Source: Calliopsis andreniformis (lineage: Eukaryota; Arthropoda; Insecta; Hymenoptera; Andrenidae). From it: a stretch of DNA of 64,000 nucleotides. Shown here one piece after another: positions 13,801 to 26,426 of this stretch. Below the pieces are notes generated by a model. It was not told the origin of the DNA, ran no database searches, and saw only the letters and a program-made list of their open reading frames with translations. Made by a program: the position numbers and the translations under genes. Position 1 is the stretch's first letter. Each line of letters begins with the position of its first letter. The stretch lies in NCBI RefSeq assembly GCF_051401765.1, contig NW_027480429.1:10110157-10174156 (forward strand), given 5' to 3'.

Positions 13801-15792
13801 GCTTCTGGCGTTCACTTCTTAGGCCTTAACTATGCGATCTGGTGGAACAACGCACTAGGGTGAAGCCTAGGTTGCCCGGAACGTAGAAATGACCATAACT
13901 TTCACACTGGTAGCAATTATTCGATTTATACAATGGACAAACGGTTGTATTTATTTTGTGTTTTATGTTCCGCGCGTGGACTTCTAAGGCCCTAACTATT
14001 CGATCTGGTGGAGCAACGCCCTAGAGTGAAGCCTAGGTTGCCCGGAAAGTAGAAATGTCCATAACTTTCATACTGGTTGCAATTATTCGTTTTATACGAT
14101 GGAAAAACTGTTGTATTTATACTGTATCTTATGCTTCTGACGTTGACATCTAACGCACTAACTATTCGATCTGGTGGAGCAACGCCCTAGAGTGAAGCCT
14201 AGGTTGCCCGTAACGTCGAAATGACCATCACTTTCAAACTGGTTACAATTATTCCTGTTATACGATGGAAAAACTGTTGTATTTTTATTGCATTTTATGC
14301 TTCGGGCGTTGACTTCTAAGGCCCTAGCTATTCAATCTGTTGGAGCAACGCCCTAGGGTGAAGCCTAGGTTGCCCGGAAAGTAGAAATGTCCATAACTTT
14401 CATGCTGGTTGCAATTATTCGTTTTATACGATGGAAAAACTGTTGTATTTATATTGTATTTTATGCTTCTGACGTTGACTTCTAAGGCACCATCTATTCG
14501 ATCTGGTGGACCAACGCCCTAGAGTGAAGCCTAGGTTGCACGGAACGTAGAAATGACCATTACCTTCGCACTGTTTGCAATTATTCCTGTTATACGGTGG
14601 AAAAACTGTTGTATTTTTATTGTATTTTATGCTTCGGGTGTTTACTTCTAAACCCCTAACTATTCGATATGGTGGAGCCACATCGTAGGGTGAAGCCTAG
14701 GTTGCCCGGAACGTAGAAATGACCATAACTTTCACTCTGGTTGCAATTATTCGTTTTATGCGATGGAAAAACTGTTGTATTTATATTGTATTTTATGCTT
14801 CTGGCGTTCACTTCTTAGGCCTTAACTATGCGATCTGGTGGAACAACGCACTAGGGTGAGGCCTAGGTTGCCCGGAACGTAGAAATGACCATAACTTTCA
14901 CACTGGTAGCAATTATTCGATTTATACAATGGACAAACGGTTCTATTTATTTTGTGTTTTATGTTCCGCGCGTTGACTTCTAAGGCCCTAACTATTCGAT
15001 CTGGTGGAGCAACGCCCTAGAGTGAAACCTAGGTTGCCCGGAAAGTAGAAATGTCCATAACTTTCATACTGGTTGCAATTATTCGTTTTATTCGATGGAA
15101 AAACTGTTGTACTTATACTGTATCTTATGCTTCTGACGTTGACTTCTAACGCACTAACTATTCGATCTGGTGGAGCAACGCCCTAGAGTGAAGCCTAGGT
15201 TGCCCGTAACGTCGAAATGACCATCACTTTCAAACTGGTTACAATTATTCCTGTTATACGATGGAAAAACTGTTGTATTTTTATTGCATTTTATGCTTCG
15301 GGCGTTGACTTCTAAGGCCCTAGCTATTCAATCTGTTGGAGCAACGCCCTAGGGTGAAGCCTAGGTTGCCCGGAAAGTAGAAATGTCCATAACTTTCATA
15401 CTGGTTGCAATTATTCGTTTTATACGATGGAAAAACTGTTGTATTTATATTGTATTTTATGCTTCTGACGTTGACTTCTAAGGCACCAACTATTCGATCT
15501 GGTGGACCAACGCCCTAGAGTGAAGCCTAGGTTGCACGGAACGTAGAAATGACCATTACCTTCGCACTGTTTGCAATTATTCCTGTTATACGGTGGAAAA
15601 ACTGTTGTATTTTTATTGTATTTTATGCTTCGGGTGTTTACTACTAAACCCCTAACTATTCGATATGGTGGAGCCACATCCTAGGGTGAAGCCTAGGTTG
15701 CCCGGAACGTAGAAATGACCATAACTTTCACTCTGGCTGCAATTATTCGTTTTATGCGATGGAAAAACTGTTGTATTTATATTGTATTTTAT
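13801..15792 (+). repeat. Nested tandem 6-monomer duplication inside the 21-mer (2 x 996 bp)
   Basis: Bases 13,801-14,796 match 14,797-15,792 at an offset of 996 = 6 x 166. Markers are GTTGCACGGAACG, CCCGTAACGTCG and the GACAAACGG variant. Edges are approximate because the flanking monomers are alike. The 21-mer copy 2 carries the same nested pair at 17,287-19,278, so the 6-mer duplication happened before the 21-mer duplication. Confidence 0.85.
14538..14579 (-). other. Satellite reading frame resembling a CCHC zinc knuckle (not called a gene)
   Basis: The minus-strand translation reads CKQCEGNGHFYVPC, a perfect C-X2-C-X3-G-H-X4-C pattern as in retroelement Gag nucleocapsid. It recurs at 15,534-15,575, 18,024-18,065 and 19,020-19,061 because of the 6-mer and 21-mer duplications. 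In most other monomers the last cysteine is glycine (VPGN), and the frame shifts after each monomer since 166 is not a multiple of 3. It is either chance or a remote clue to the origin of the monomer. Confidence 0.3.
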
Positions 15793-16795
15793 GCTTCTGG
15801 CGTTCACTTCTTAGGCTCTAACTATTCGATCGGGTAGAACAACGCCCTAGGGTGAAGCCTAGGCTGCCCGGCAAGTAGAAATGACTATAACTTTCAAACT
15901 GGTTGCAATTATTCCTGTTATACGATGGAAAAACTGTTGTATTTATATTGTATATTATGCTTCTGGCGTTGACTTCTAAGGCACTAAGTATTCGCTATGG
16001 TGGAGCAACACCCTAGAGTGAAGCCTAGGTTACACGGAACGTAGAAATGACCATTACTTTCCCACTCTTTGCAATTACTCATTTTATACGATGGAAAAGC
16101 TGTTGCATTTATATTGTATTTTATGCTCCTGGTGTTGACTTCTTAGGCCCTAACTATTCGATCTGGTGGAGCAACGCCCTAGAGTGAAGCCTAGGTTGCC
16201 CGGAACGTAGAAATGACCATCACTTTCAAACTGGTTACTATTATTCCTGTTCTACGATGGAAAAACTGTTGTATTTTTATTGCATTTTATGCTTCGGGCG
16301 TTGACTTCTAAGGCCCTAACTATTCAATCTGTTGGAGCAACGCCCTAGGGTGAAGACTAGGTTGCCCGGAAAGTAGAAATGTCCATAACTTTCATACTGG
16401 TTGCAATTATTCGTTTTATATGATGGAAAAACTGTTGTATTTATATTGTATTTTATGCTTCTGACTTTGACTTGTAAGGCACCAACAATTCGATCTGTTG
16501 GAGCAACGCCATAGAGTGAAGCCTATGTTGCCCGGAACGTAGAAATGACCATAACTTTCACACTGGTTGCAATTATTCGTTTTATACGATGGAAAAACTG
16601 TTGTATTTATATTGTATTTTATGCTTCTGGCGTTCACTTCTTAGGCCCTAACTATTCGATCTGGTGGAACGACGCACTAGGGTGAAGCCTAGGTTGCCCG
16701 GAACGTAGAAATGACCATAACTTTCACAATGGTAGCAATTATTCGATTTATACAATGGAAAAACTGTTCTATTTATTTTGTGTTTTATGTTTCTC

Positions 16796-19700
16796 GCGTT
16801 GACTTCTAAGGCCCTAACTATTCGATCTGGTGGAGCAACGCCCTAGGGTGAAGCCTAGGTTGCCCGGATAGTAGAAATGACCATAACCTTCACACTGGTG
16901 GCTATTATTCGTTTTATTCGATGGCAAAACTGTTATATTTATATTGTATTTTATGCTCCTGGTGTTGACTTCTTAGGCCCTAACTATTCGATCTGGTGGA
17001 GCAACGCCCTAGAGTGAAGCCTAGGTTGCCCGCAACGTAGAAATGACAATCACTTTCAAACTGGTTACAATTATTCCTGTTATACGATGGAAAAACTGTT
17101 GTATTTTTATTGCATTTTATGCTTCGGGCGTTGACTTGTAAGGCACCAACTATTCGATCTGTTGGAGCAACGCCCTAGGGTGAAGCCTATGTTGCCCGGA
17201 ACGTAGAAATGACCATAACTTTCACACTGGTTGCAATTACTCGTTTTATACGATGGAAAAACTGTTGTATTTATATTGTATTTTATGCTTCTGGCGTTCA
17301 CTTCTTAGGCCTTAACTATGCGATCTGGTGGAACAACGCACTAGGGTGAAGCCTAGGTTGCCCGGAACGTAGAAATGACCATAACTTTCACACTGGTAGC
17401 AATTATTCGATTTATACAATGGACAAACGGTTCTATTTATTTTGTGTTTTATGTTCCGCGCGTGGACTTCTAAGGCCCTAACTATTCGATCTGGTGGAGC
17501 AACGCCCTAGAGTGAAGCCTAGGTTGCCCGGAAAGTAGAAATGTCCATAACTTTCATACTGGTTGCAATTATTCGTTTTATACGATGGAAAAACTGTTGT
17601 ATTTATACTGTATCTTACGCTTCTGACGTTGACATCTAACGCACTAACTATTCGATCTGGTGGAGCAACGCCCTAGAGTGAAGCCTAGGTTGCCCGTAAC
17701 GTCGAAATGACCATCACTTTCAAACTGGTTACAATTATTCCTGTTATACGATGGAAAAACTGTTGTATTTTTATTGCATTTTATGCTTCGGGCGTTGACT
17801 TCTAAGGCCCTAGCTATTCAATCTGTTGGAGCAACGCCCTAGGGTGAAGCCTAGGTTGCCCGGAAAGTAGAAATGTCCATAACTTTCATGCTGGTTGCAA
17901 TTATTCGTTTTATACGATGGAAAAACTGTTGTATTTATATTGTATTTTATGCTTCTGACGTTGACTTCTAAGGCACCATCTATTCGATCTGGTGGACCAA
18001 CGCCCTAGAGTGAAGCCTAGGTTGCACGGAACGTAGAAATGACCATTACCTTCGCACTGTTTGCAATTATTCCTGTTATACGGTGGAAAAACTGTTGTAT
18101 TTTTATTGTATTTTATGCTTCGGGTGTTTACTTCTAAACCCCTAACTATTCGATATGGTGGAGCCACATCGTAGGGTGAAGCCTCGGTTGCCCGGAACGT
18201 AGAAATGACCATAACTTTCACTCTGGTTGCAATTATTCGTTTTATGCGATGGAAAAACTGTTGTATTTATATTGTATTTTATGCTTCTGGCGTTCACTTC
18301 TTAGGCCTTAACTATGCGATCTGGTGGAACAACGCACTAGGGTGAGGCCTAGGTTGCCCGGAACGTAGAAATGACCATAACTTTCACACTGGTAGCAATT
18401 ATTCGATTTATACAATGGACAAACGGTTCTATTTATTTTGTGTTTTATGTTCCGCGCGTTGACTTCTAAGGCCCTAACTATTCGATCTGGTGGAGCAACG
18501 CCCTAGAGTGAAACCTAGGTTGCCCGGAAAGTAGAAATGTCCATAACTTTCATACTGGTTGCAATTATTCGTTTTATTCGATGGAAAAACTGTTGTACTT
18601 ATACTGTATCTTATGCTTCTGACGTTGACTTCTAACGCACTAACTATTCGATCTGGTGGAGCAACGCCCTAGAGTGAAGCCTAGGTTGCCCGTAACGTCG
18701 AAATGACCATCACTTTCAAACTGGTTACAATTATTCCTGTTATACGATGGAAAAACTGTTGTATTTTTATTGCATTTTATGCTTCGGGCGTTGACTTCTA
18801 AGGCCCTAGCTATTCAATCTGTTGGAGCAACGCCCTAGGGTGAAGCCTAGGTTGCCCGGAAAGTAGAAATGTCCATAACTTTCATACTGGTTGCAATTAT
18901 TCGTTTTATACGATGGAAAAACTGTTGTATTTATATTGTATTTTATGCTTCTGACGTTGACTTCTAAGGCACCAACTATTCGATCTGGTGGACCAACGCC
19001 CTAGAGTGAAGCCTAGGTTGCACGGAACGTAGAAATGACCATTACCTTCGCACTGTTTGCAATTATTCCTGTTATACGGTGGAAAAACTGTTGTATTTTT
19101 ATTGTATTTTATGCTTCGAGTGTTTACTACTAAACCCCTAACTATTCGATATGGTGGAGCCACATCCTAGGGTGAAGCCTAGGTTGCCCGGAACGTAGAA
19201 ATGACCATAACTTTCACTCTGGTTGCAATTATTCGTTTTATGCGATGGAAAAACTGTTGTATTTATATTGTATTTTATGCTTCTGGCGTTCACTTCTTAG
19301 GCTCTAACTATTCGATCGGGTAGAACAACGCCCTAGGGTGAAGCCTAGGCTGCCCGGCAAGTAGAAATGACCATAACTTTCAAACTGGTTGCAATTATTC
19401 CTGTTATACGATGGAAAAACTGTTGTATTTATATTGTATATTATGCTTCTGGCGTTGACTTCTAAGGCACTAAGTATTCGCTATGGTGGAGCAACACCCT
19501 AGAGTGAAGCCTAGGTTACACGGAACGTAGAAATGACCATTACTTTCCCACTCTTTGCAATTACTCATTTTATACGATGGAAAAGCTGTTGCATTTATAT
19601 TGTATTTTATGCTCCTGGTGTTGACTTCTTAGGCCCTAACTATTCGATCTGGTGGAGCAACGCCCTAGAGTGAAGCCTAGGTTGCCCGGAACGTAGAAAT

Positions 19701-20281
19701 GACCATCACTTTCAAACTGGTTACAATTATTCCTGTTCTACGATGGAAAAACTGTTGTATTTTTATTGCATTTTATGCTTCGGGCGTTGACTTCTAAGGC
19801 CCTAACTATTCAATCTGTTGGAGCAACGCCCTAGGGTGAAGACTAGGTTGCCCGGAAAGTAGAAATGTCCATAACTTTCATACTGGTTGCAATTATTCGT
19901 TTTATATGATGGAAAAACTGTTGTATTTATATTGTATTTTATGCTTCTGACTTTGACTTGTAAGGCACCAACTATTCGATCTGTTGGAGCAACGCCATAG
20001 AGTGAAGCCTATGTTGCCCGGAACGTAGAAATGACCATAACTTTCACACTGGTTGCAATTATTCGTTTTATACGATGGAAAAACTGTTGTATTTATATTG
20101 TATTTTATGCTTCTGGCGTTCACTTCTTAGGCCCTAACTATTCGATCTGGTGGAACGACGCACTAGGGTGAAGCCTAGGTTGCCCGGAACGTAGAAATGA
20201 CCATAACTTTCACAATGGTAGCAATTATTCGATTTATACAATGGAAAAACTGTTCTATTTATTTTGTGTTTTATGTTTCTC
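16796..20281 (+). repeat. 21-monomer block, copy 2 (3,486 bp)
   Basis: Second copy of the block that ends at 16,795. Private substitutions include 16,922 (GGCAAAAC) and 18,183 (CCTCGG). Similarity to copy 1's downstream flank persists to about 20,331 before GGGTGAAGCC and AGTGAAACC diverge, which defines the crossover tract as the shared 50 or so bases containing CTAACTATTCGATCTGG. Confidence 0.92.
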
Positions 20282-22881
20282 GCGTTGACTTCTAAGGCCC
20301 TAACTATTCGATCTGGTGGAGCAACGCCCTAGAGTGAAACCTAGGTTGCCCGGGACGTAGAAATGACCATTACTTTCACACTCTTTGCAATTATTCATTT
20401 TATACGATGGAAAAGCTGTTGCATTTATATTGTATTTTATGCTTCTGGAGTTGTCTTTTTAGGCCCTAACTATTCGATCTGGTGGAACGACGCACTAGGG
20501 TGAAGCCTAGGTTGCCCGGAACGTAGAAATGACCATAACTTTCACAATGGTAGCAATTATTCGATTTATACAATGGAAAAACTGTTCTATTTATTTTGTG
20601 TTTTATGTTCCGCGCGTTGACTTCTAAGGCCCCAACTATTCGATCTGGTGCAGCATCGCTCTAGGGTGAAGCCTAGGTTGCCCGGATAGTAGAAATGACC
20701 ATAACTTTCATAGTGCTTGCAATTATTCGTTTTATACGATGGAAAAACTGTTGTATTTATATTGTATTTTATGCTTCTGGCGTTGACTTCTGAGGCCCTA
20801 ACTATTCGATCTGTTGGAGCAACGACTTAGAGTGAAGCCTTGGTTTCCCGGAACGTAGAAATGACCATGACTTTCATACTGGTTGCAATTATCCGTTTTA
20901 TACGATGGAAGAACTGTTGCATTTATACTGTATTGAATGCTTCTGACGTTGACTTCTAAGACACTAACTATTCGATCTGGTGGAGCTACGAACTAGGGTG
21001 AAGCCTAGGTTGCCCGGAAAGTAGAAATGACCATAACTTTCAAACTGGTTGCAATTATTCCTGTTATACGATGGAAAAACTGTTGTATTTATATTGTATT
21101 TTATGCTTCTGGCGTTGACTTCTAAGGCACTAAGTATTCCATATGGTGGAGCAACGCCCTAGAGTGAAGCCTAGGGTGCCCGTAACGTAGAAATGACCAT
21201 CACTTTCAAACTGGTTGCAATTATCCGTTTTATACGATGGTAAAACTGTTGTATTTATATTGTATTTTATGCTTCTGGCGTTCACTTCGTAGGCCTTAAC
21301 TATTCGATCTGGTGGAACAACGCACTAGGGTGAAGCCTAGGTTGCCCGTAACGTTGAAATGACCATCACTTTCAAACTGCTTACAATTATTCCTGTCATA
21401 CGATGGAAAAACTGTTGTATTTTTATTGCATTTTATGCTTCGGGCGTTGACTTCTAAGGCCCTAGCTATTCAATCTGTTGGAGCAACGCCCTAGGGTGAA
21501 GCCTAGGTTGCCCGGAAAGTAGAAATGTCCATAACTTTCATACTGGTTGCAATTATTCGTTTTATACGATGGAAAAACTGTTGTATTTATACTGTATTTT
21601 ATGCTTCTGACGTTGACTTCTAACGCACTAACTATTCGATCTGGTGGAGCAACGCCCTAGAGTGAAACCTAGGTTGCCCGGGACGTAGGAATGACCATTA
21701 CTTTCACACTCTTTGCAATTATTCATTTTATACGATGGAAGAACTGTTGTATTTATACTGTGTTTTATGCTCCTGGTGTTGACTTCTTAGGCCCTAACTA
21801 TTCGATCTGGTGGAGCAACGCCCTAGAGTGAAGCCTAGGTTGCCCGGAACGTAGAAATGACCATAACTTTCACAATGGTAGCAATTATTCGATTTATACA
21901 ATGGAAAAACTGTTCTATTTATTTTGTGTTTTATGTTTCTCGCGTTGACTTCTAAGGCCCTAACTATTCGATCTGGTGGAGCAACGCCCTAGAGTGAAAC
22001 CTAGGTTGCCCGGGACGTAGAAATGACCATTACTTTCACACTCTTTGCAATTATTCATTTTATACGATGGAAAAGCTGTTGCATTTATATTGTATTTTAT
22101 GCTTCTGGAGTTGTCTTTTTAGGCCCTAACTATTCGATCTGGTGGAACGACGCACTAGGGTGAAGCCTAGGTTGCCCGGAACGTAGAAATGACCATAACT
22201 TTCACAATGGTAGCAATTATTCGATTTATACAATGGAAAAACTGTTCTATTTATTTTGTGTTTTATGTTCCGCGCGTTGACTTCTACGGCCCTAACTATT
22301 CGATCTGGTGCAGCATCGCCCTAGGGTGAAGCCTAGGTTGCCCGGATAGTAGAAATGACCATAACTTTCATAGTGCTTGCAATTATTCGTTTTATACGAT
22401 GGAAAAACTGTTGTATTTATATTGTATTTTATGCTTCTGGCGTTGACTTCTGAGGCCCTAACTATTCGATCTGTTGGAGCAACGACTTAGAGTGAAGCCT
22501 TGGTTTCCCGGAACGTAGAAATGACCATGACTTTCATACTGGTTGCAATTATTCGTTTTATACGATGGAAGAACTGTTGCATTTATACTGTATTTAATGC
22601 TTCTGACGTTGACTTCTAAGACACTAACTATTCGATCTGGTGGAGCTACGAACTAGGGTGAAGCCTAGGTTGCCCGGAAAGTAGAAATGACCATAACTTT
22701 CAAACTGGTTGCAATTATTCCTGTTATACGATGGAAAAACTGTTGTATTTATATTGTATTTTATGCTTCTGGCGTTGACTTCTAAGGCACTAAGTATTCG
22801 ATATGGTGGAGCAACGCCCTAGAGTGAAGCCTAGGGTGCCCGGAACGTAGAAATGACCATCACTTACAAACTGGTTGCAAT
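20176..22881 (+). repeat. 10-monomer offset duplication (about 1,045 bp of similarity)
   Basis: Bases of about 20,176-21,221 match 21,836-22,881 at an offset of 1,660 = 10 x 166, marked by CACAATGGTAGC, TTCTGGAGTTGTC and GAGCTACGAACTAGG. Between the two similar stretches (about 21,222-21,835) lie monomers without that relationship. The duplicated unit was therefore either partly replaced after duplication or inserted with extra monomers. Confidence 0.8.
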
Positions 22882-24600
22882 TACTCCTGTAATATGATGG
22901 AAAAACTGTTGTATTTTTATTGCATTTTACGCTTCGGGGGTTGACTTCTAAGGCCCTAACTATTCAATCTGTTGGAGCAACGCCCTAGGGTGAATCCTTG
23001 GATGCCCGGAAAGTAGAAATGACCATAACTTTCATACTGGTTGCAATTATCCGTTTTATACGATGGTAAAACTGTTGTATTTATATTGTATTTTATGCTT
23101 CTGGCGTTCACTTCTTAGGCCTTAACTATTCGATCTGGTGGAACAACGCACTAGGGTGAAGCCTAGGTTGCCCGGAACGTAGAAATGACCATAACTTTCA
23201 CACTGGTAGCAATTATTCGATTTATACAATGGAAAAACTGTTCTATTTATTTTGTGTTTTATGTTCCGCGCGTTGACTTCTAAGGCCCTAACTATTCGAT
23301 CTGGTGCAGCATCGCCCTAGGGTGAAGCCTAGGTTGCCCGGATAGTAGAAATGACCATAACTTTCATAGTGGTTGCAATTATTCGTTTTATACGATGGAA
23401 AAACTGTTGTATTTATACTGTATTTTATGCTTCTGACGTTGACTTCTAACGCACTAACTATTCGATCTGGTGGAGCAACGCCCTAGAGTGAAACCTAGGT
23501 TGCCCGGGACGTAGAAATGACCATTACTTTCACACTCTTTGCAATTATTCATTTTATACGATGGAAGAACTGTTGTATTTATACTGTGTTTTATGCTTCT
23601 GACGTTGACTTCTAAGGCACTAAGTATTCGATATGGTGGAGCAACGCCCTAGAGTGAAGCCTAGGGTGCCCGGAAAGTAGAAATGACCATAACTTACAAA
23701 CTGGTTGCAATTATTCCTGTTATACGATGGAGAAACTGTTGTATTTATATTGTATTTTATGCTTCTGGAGTTGACTTCTAAGGCACTAAGTATTCGATAT
23801 GGTGGAGTAACGCCCTAGAGTGAAGCCTAGGGTGCCCGGAACGTAGAAATGACCATCACTTTCAAACTGGTTGCAATTACTCCTGTAATGTGATGGAAAA
23901 ACTGTTGTATTTTTATTGCATTTTACGCTTCGGGGGTTGACTTCTAAGGCACTAACTATTGAATCTGTTGGAGCAACGCCCTAGGGTGAATCCTTGGTTG
24001 CCCGGAAAGTAGAAATGACCATAACTTTCATACTGGTTGCAATTATCCGTTTTATACGATGGTAAAACTGTTGTATTTATATTGTATTTTATGCTTCTGG
24101 CGTTCACTTCTTAGGCCTTAACTATTCGATCTGGTGGAACAACGCACTAGGGTGAAGCCTAGGCTGCCCGGAACGTAGAAATGACCATAACATTCACACT
24201 GGTAGCAATTATTCGATTTATACAATGGAAAAACTGTTCTATTTATTTTGTGTTTTATGTTCCGCGCGTTGACTTCTAAGGCCCTAACTATTCGATCTGG
24301 TGCAGCATCGCCCTAGGGTGAAGCCCAGGTTGCCCGGATAGTAGAAATGACCATAACTTTCATAGTGGTTGCAATTATTCGTTTTATACGATGGAAAAGC
24401 TGTTGGATTTATACTGTATTTTATGCTTCTGACGTTGACTTCTAACGCACTAACTATTCGATCTGGTGGAGCAACGCCCTAGAGTGAAACCTAGGTTGCC
24501 CGGAACGTAGAAATGACCATTACTTTCACACACTTTGCAATTATTCATTTTATACGATGGAAAAGCTGTTGCATTTATATTGTATTTTATGCTTCTGGCG
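22775..24600 (+). repeat. 11-monomer block, copy 1 (1,826 bp)
   Basis: Repeated immediately at 24,601-26,426 with an offset of 1,826 = 11 x 166. Markers are CGATGGTAAAACTG (23,060), GAGTAACGCCCTAG (23,805) and GCTGTTGGATTTATAC (24,399). The edges fall in GTTGACTTCTAAGG-type sequence, as for the 21-mer. Confidence 0.9.
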
Positions 24601-26426
24601 TTGACTTCTAAGGCACTAAGTATTCGATATGGTGGAGCAACGCCCTAGAGTGAAGCCTAGGGTGCCCGGAACGTAGAAATGACCATCACTTTCAAACTGG
24701 TTGCAATTACTCCTGTAATATGATGGAAAAACTGTTGTATTTTTATTGCATTTTACGCTTCGGGGGTTGACTTCTAAGGCCCTAACTATTCAATCTGTTG
24801 GAGCAACGCCCTAGGGTGAATCCTTGGATGCCCGGAAAGTAGAAATGACCATAACTTTCATACTGGTTGCAATTATCCGTTTTATACGATGGTAAAACTG
24901 TTGTATTTATATTGTATTTTATGCTTCTGGCGTTCACTTCTTAGGCCTTAACTATTCGATCTGGTGGAACAACGCACTAGGGTGAAGCCTAGGTTGCCCG
25001 GAACGTAGAAATGACCATAACTTTCACACTGGTAGCAATTATTCGATTTATACAATGGAAAAACTGTTCTATTTATTTTGTGTTTTATGTTCCGCGCGTT
25101 GACTTCTAAGGCCCTAACTATTCGATCTGGTGCAGCATCGCCCTAGGGTGAAGCCTAGGTTGCCCGGATAGTAGAAATGACCATAACTTTCATAGTGGTT
25201 GCAATTATTCGTTTTATACGATGGAAAAACTGTTGTATTTATACTGTATTTTATGCTTCTGACGTTGACTTCTAACGCACTAACTATTCGATCTGGTGGA
25301 GCAACGCCCTAGAGTGAAACCTAGGTTGCCCGGGACGTAGAAATGACCATTACTTTCACACTCTTTGCAATTATTCATTTTATACGATGGAAGAACTGTT
25401 GTATTTATACTGTGTTTTATGCTTCTGACGTTGACTTCTAAGGCACTAAGTATTCGATATGGTGGAGCAACGCCCTAGAGTGAAGCCTAGGGTGCCCGGA
25501 AAGTAGAAATGACCATAACTTACAAACTGGTTGCAATTATTCCTGTTATACGATGGAGAAACTGTTGTATTTATATTGTATTTTATGCTTCTGGAGTTGA
25601 CTTCTAAGGCACTAAGTATTCGATATGGTGGAGTAACGCCCTAGAGTGAAGCCTAGGGTGCCCGGAACGTAGAAATGACCATCACTTTCAAACTGGTTGC
25701 AATTACTCCTGTAATGTGATGGAAAAACTGTTGTATTTTTATTGCATTTTACGCTTCGGGGGTTGACTTCTAAGGCACTAACTATTGAATCTGTTGGAGC
25801 AACGCCCTAGGGTGAATCCTTGGTTGCCCGGAAAGTATAAATGACCATAACTTTCATACTGGTTGCAATTATCCGTTTTATACGATGGTAAAACTGTTGT
25901 ATTTATATTGTATTTTATGCTTCTGGCGTTCACTTCTTAGGCCTTAACTATTCGATCTGGTGGAACAACGCACTAGGGTGAAGCCTAGGCTGCCCGGAAC
26001 GTAGAAATGACCATAACATTCACACTGGTAGCAATTATTCGATTTATACAATGGAAAAACTGTTCTATTTATTTTGTGTTTTATGTTCCGCGCGTTGACT
26101 TCTAAGGCCCTAACTATTCGATCTGGTGCAGCATCGCCCTAGGGTGAAGCCCAGGTTGCCCGGATAGTAGAAATGACCATAACTTTCATAGTGGTTGCAA
26201 TTATTCGTTTTATACGATGGAAAAGCTGTTGGATTTATACTGTATTTTATGCTTCTGACGTTGACTTCTAACGCACTAACTATTCGATCTGGTGGAGCAA
26301 CGCCCTAGAGTGAAACCTAGGTTGCCCGGAACGTAGAAATGACCATTACTTTCACACACTTTGCAATTATTCATTTTATACGATGGAAAAGCTGTTGCAT
26401 TTATATTGTATTTTATGCTTCTGGCG
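24601..26426 (+). repeat. 11-monomer block, copy 2 (1,826 bp)
   Basis: Second copy of the 11-mer. It preserves all markers of copy 1 with only scattered substitutions, for example GTATAAATG at about 25,835 where copy 1 has GTAGAAATG. Its last part also forms the beginning of the 17-monomer relationship with 28.3-30.4 kb. Confidence 0.9.

Larger units (their letters stand above)
13310..16795 (+). repeat. 21-monomer block, copy 1 (3,486 bp)
   Basis: This block is repeated directly downstream at an offset of 3,486 = 21 x 166. Similarity begins inside GCGTTGACTTCTAAGG (13,309 differs, 13,310 matches). I count about ten substitutions between copies, including 13,697, 14,127, 16,239 and 16,485, which is roughly 99.7% identity, and no indel. 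Both edges lie in the same part of the monomer, as expected for unequal crossing-over between out-of-register monomers. Confidence 0.92.

Noticed and set aside
17910..18221. A 103-codon open frame on the minus strand, the longest in the window, as a gene
   Set aside because: It is a translation of two satellite monomers plus a little more. The frame rotates each unit because 166 leaves remainder 1 on division by 3, and matching frames exist at other copies with stops at varying places.
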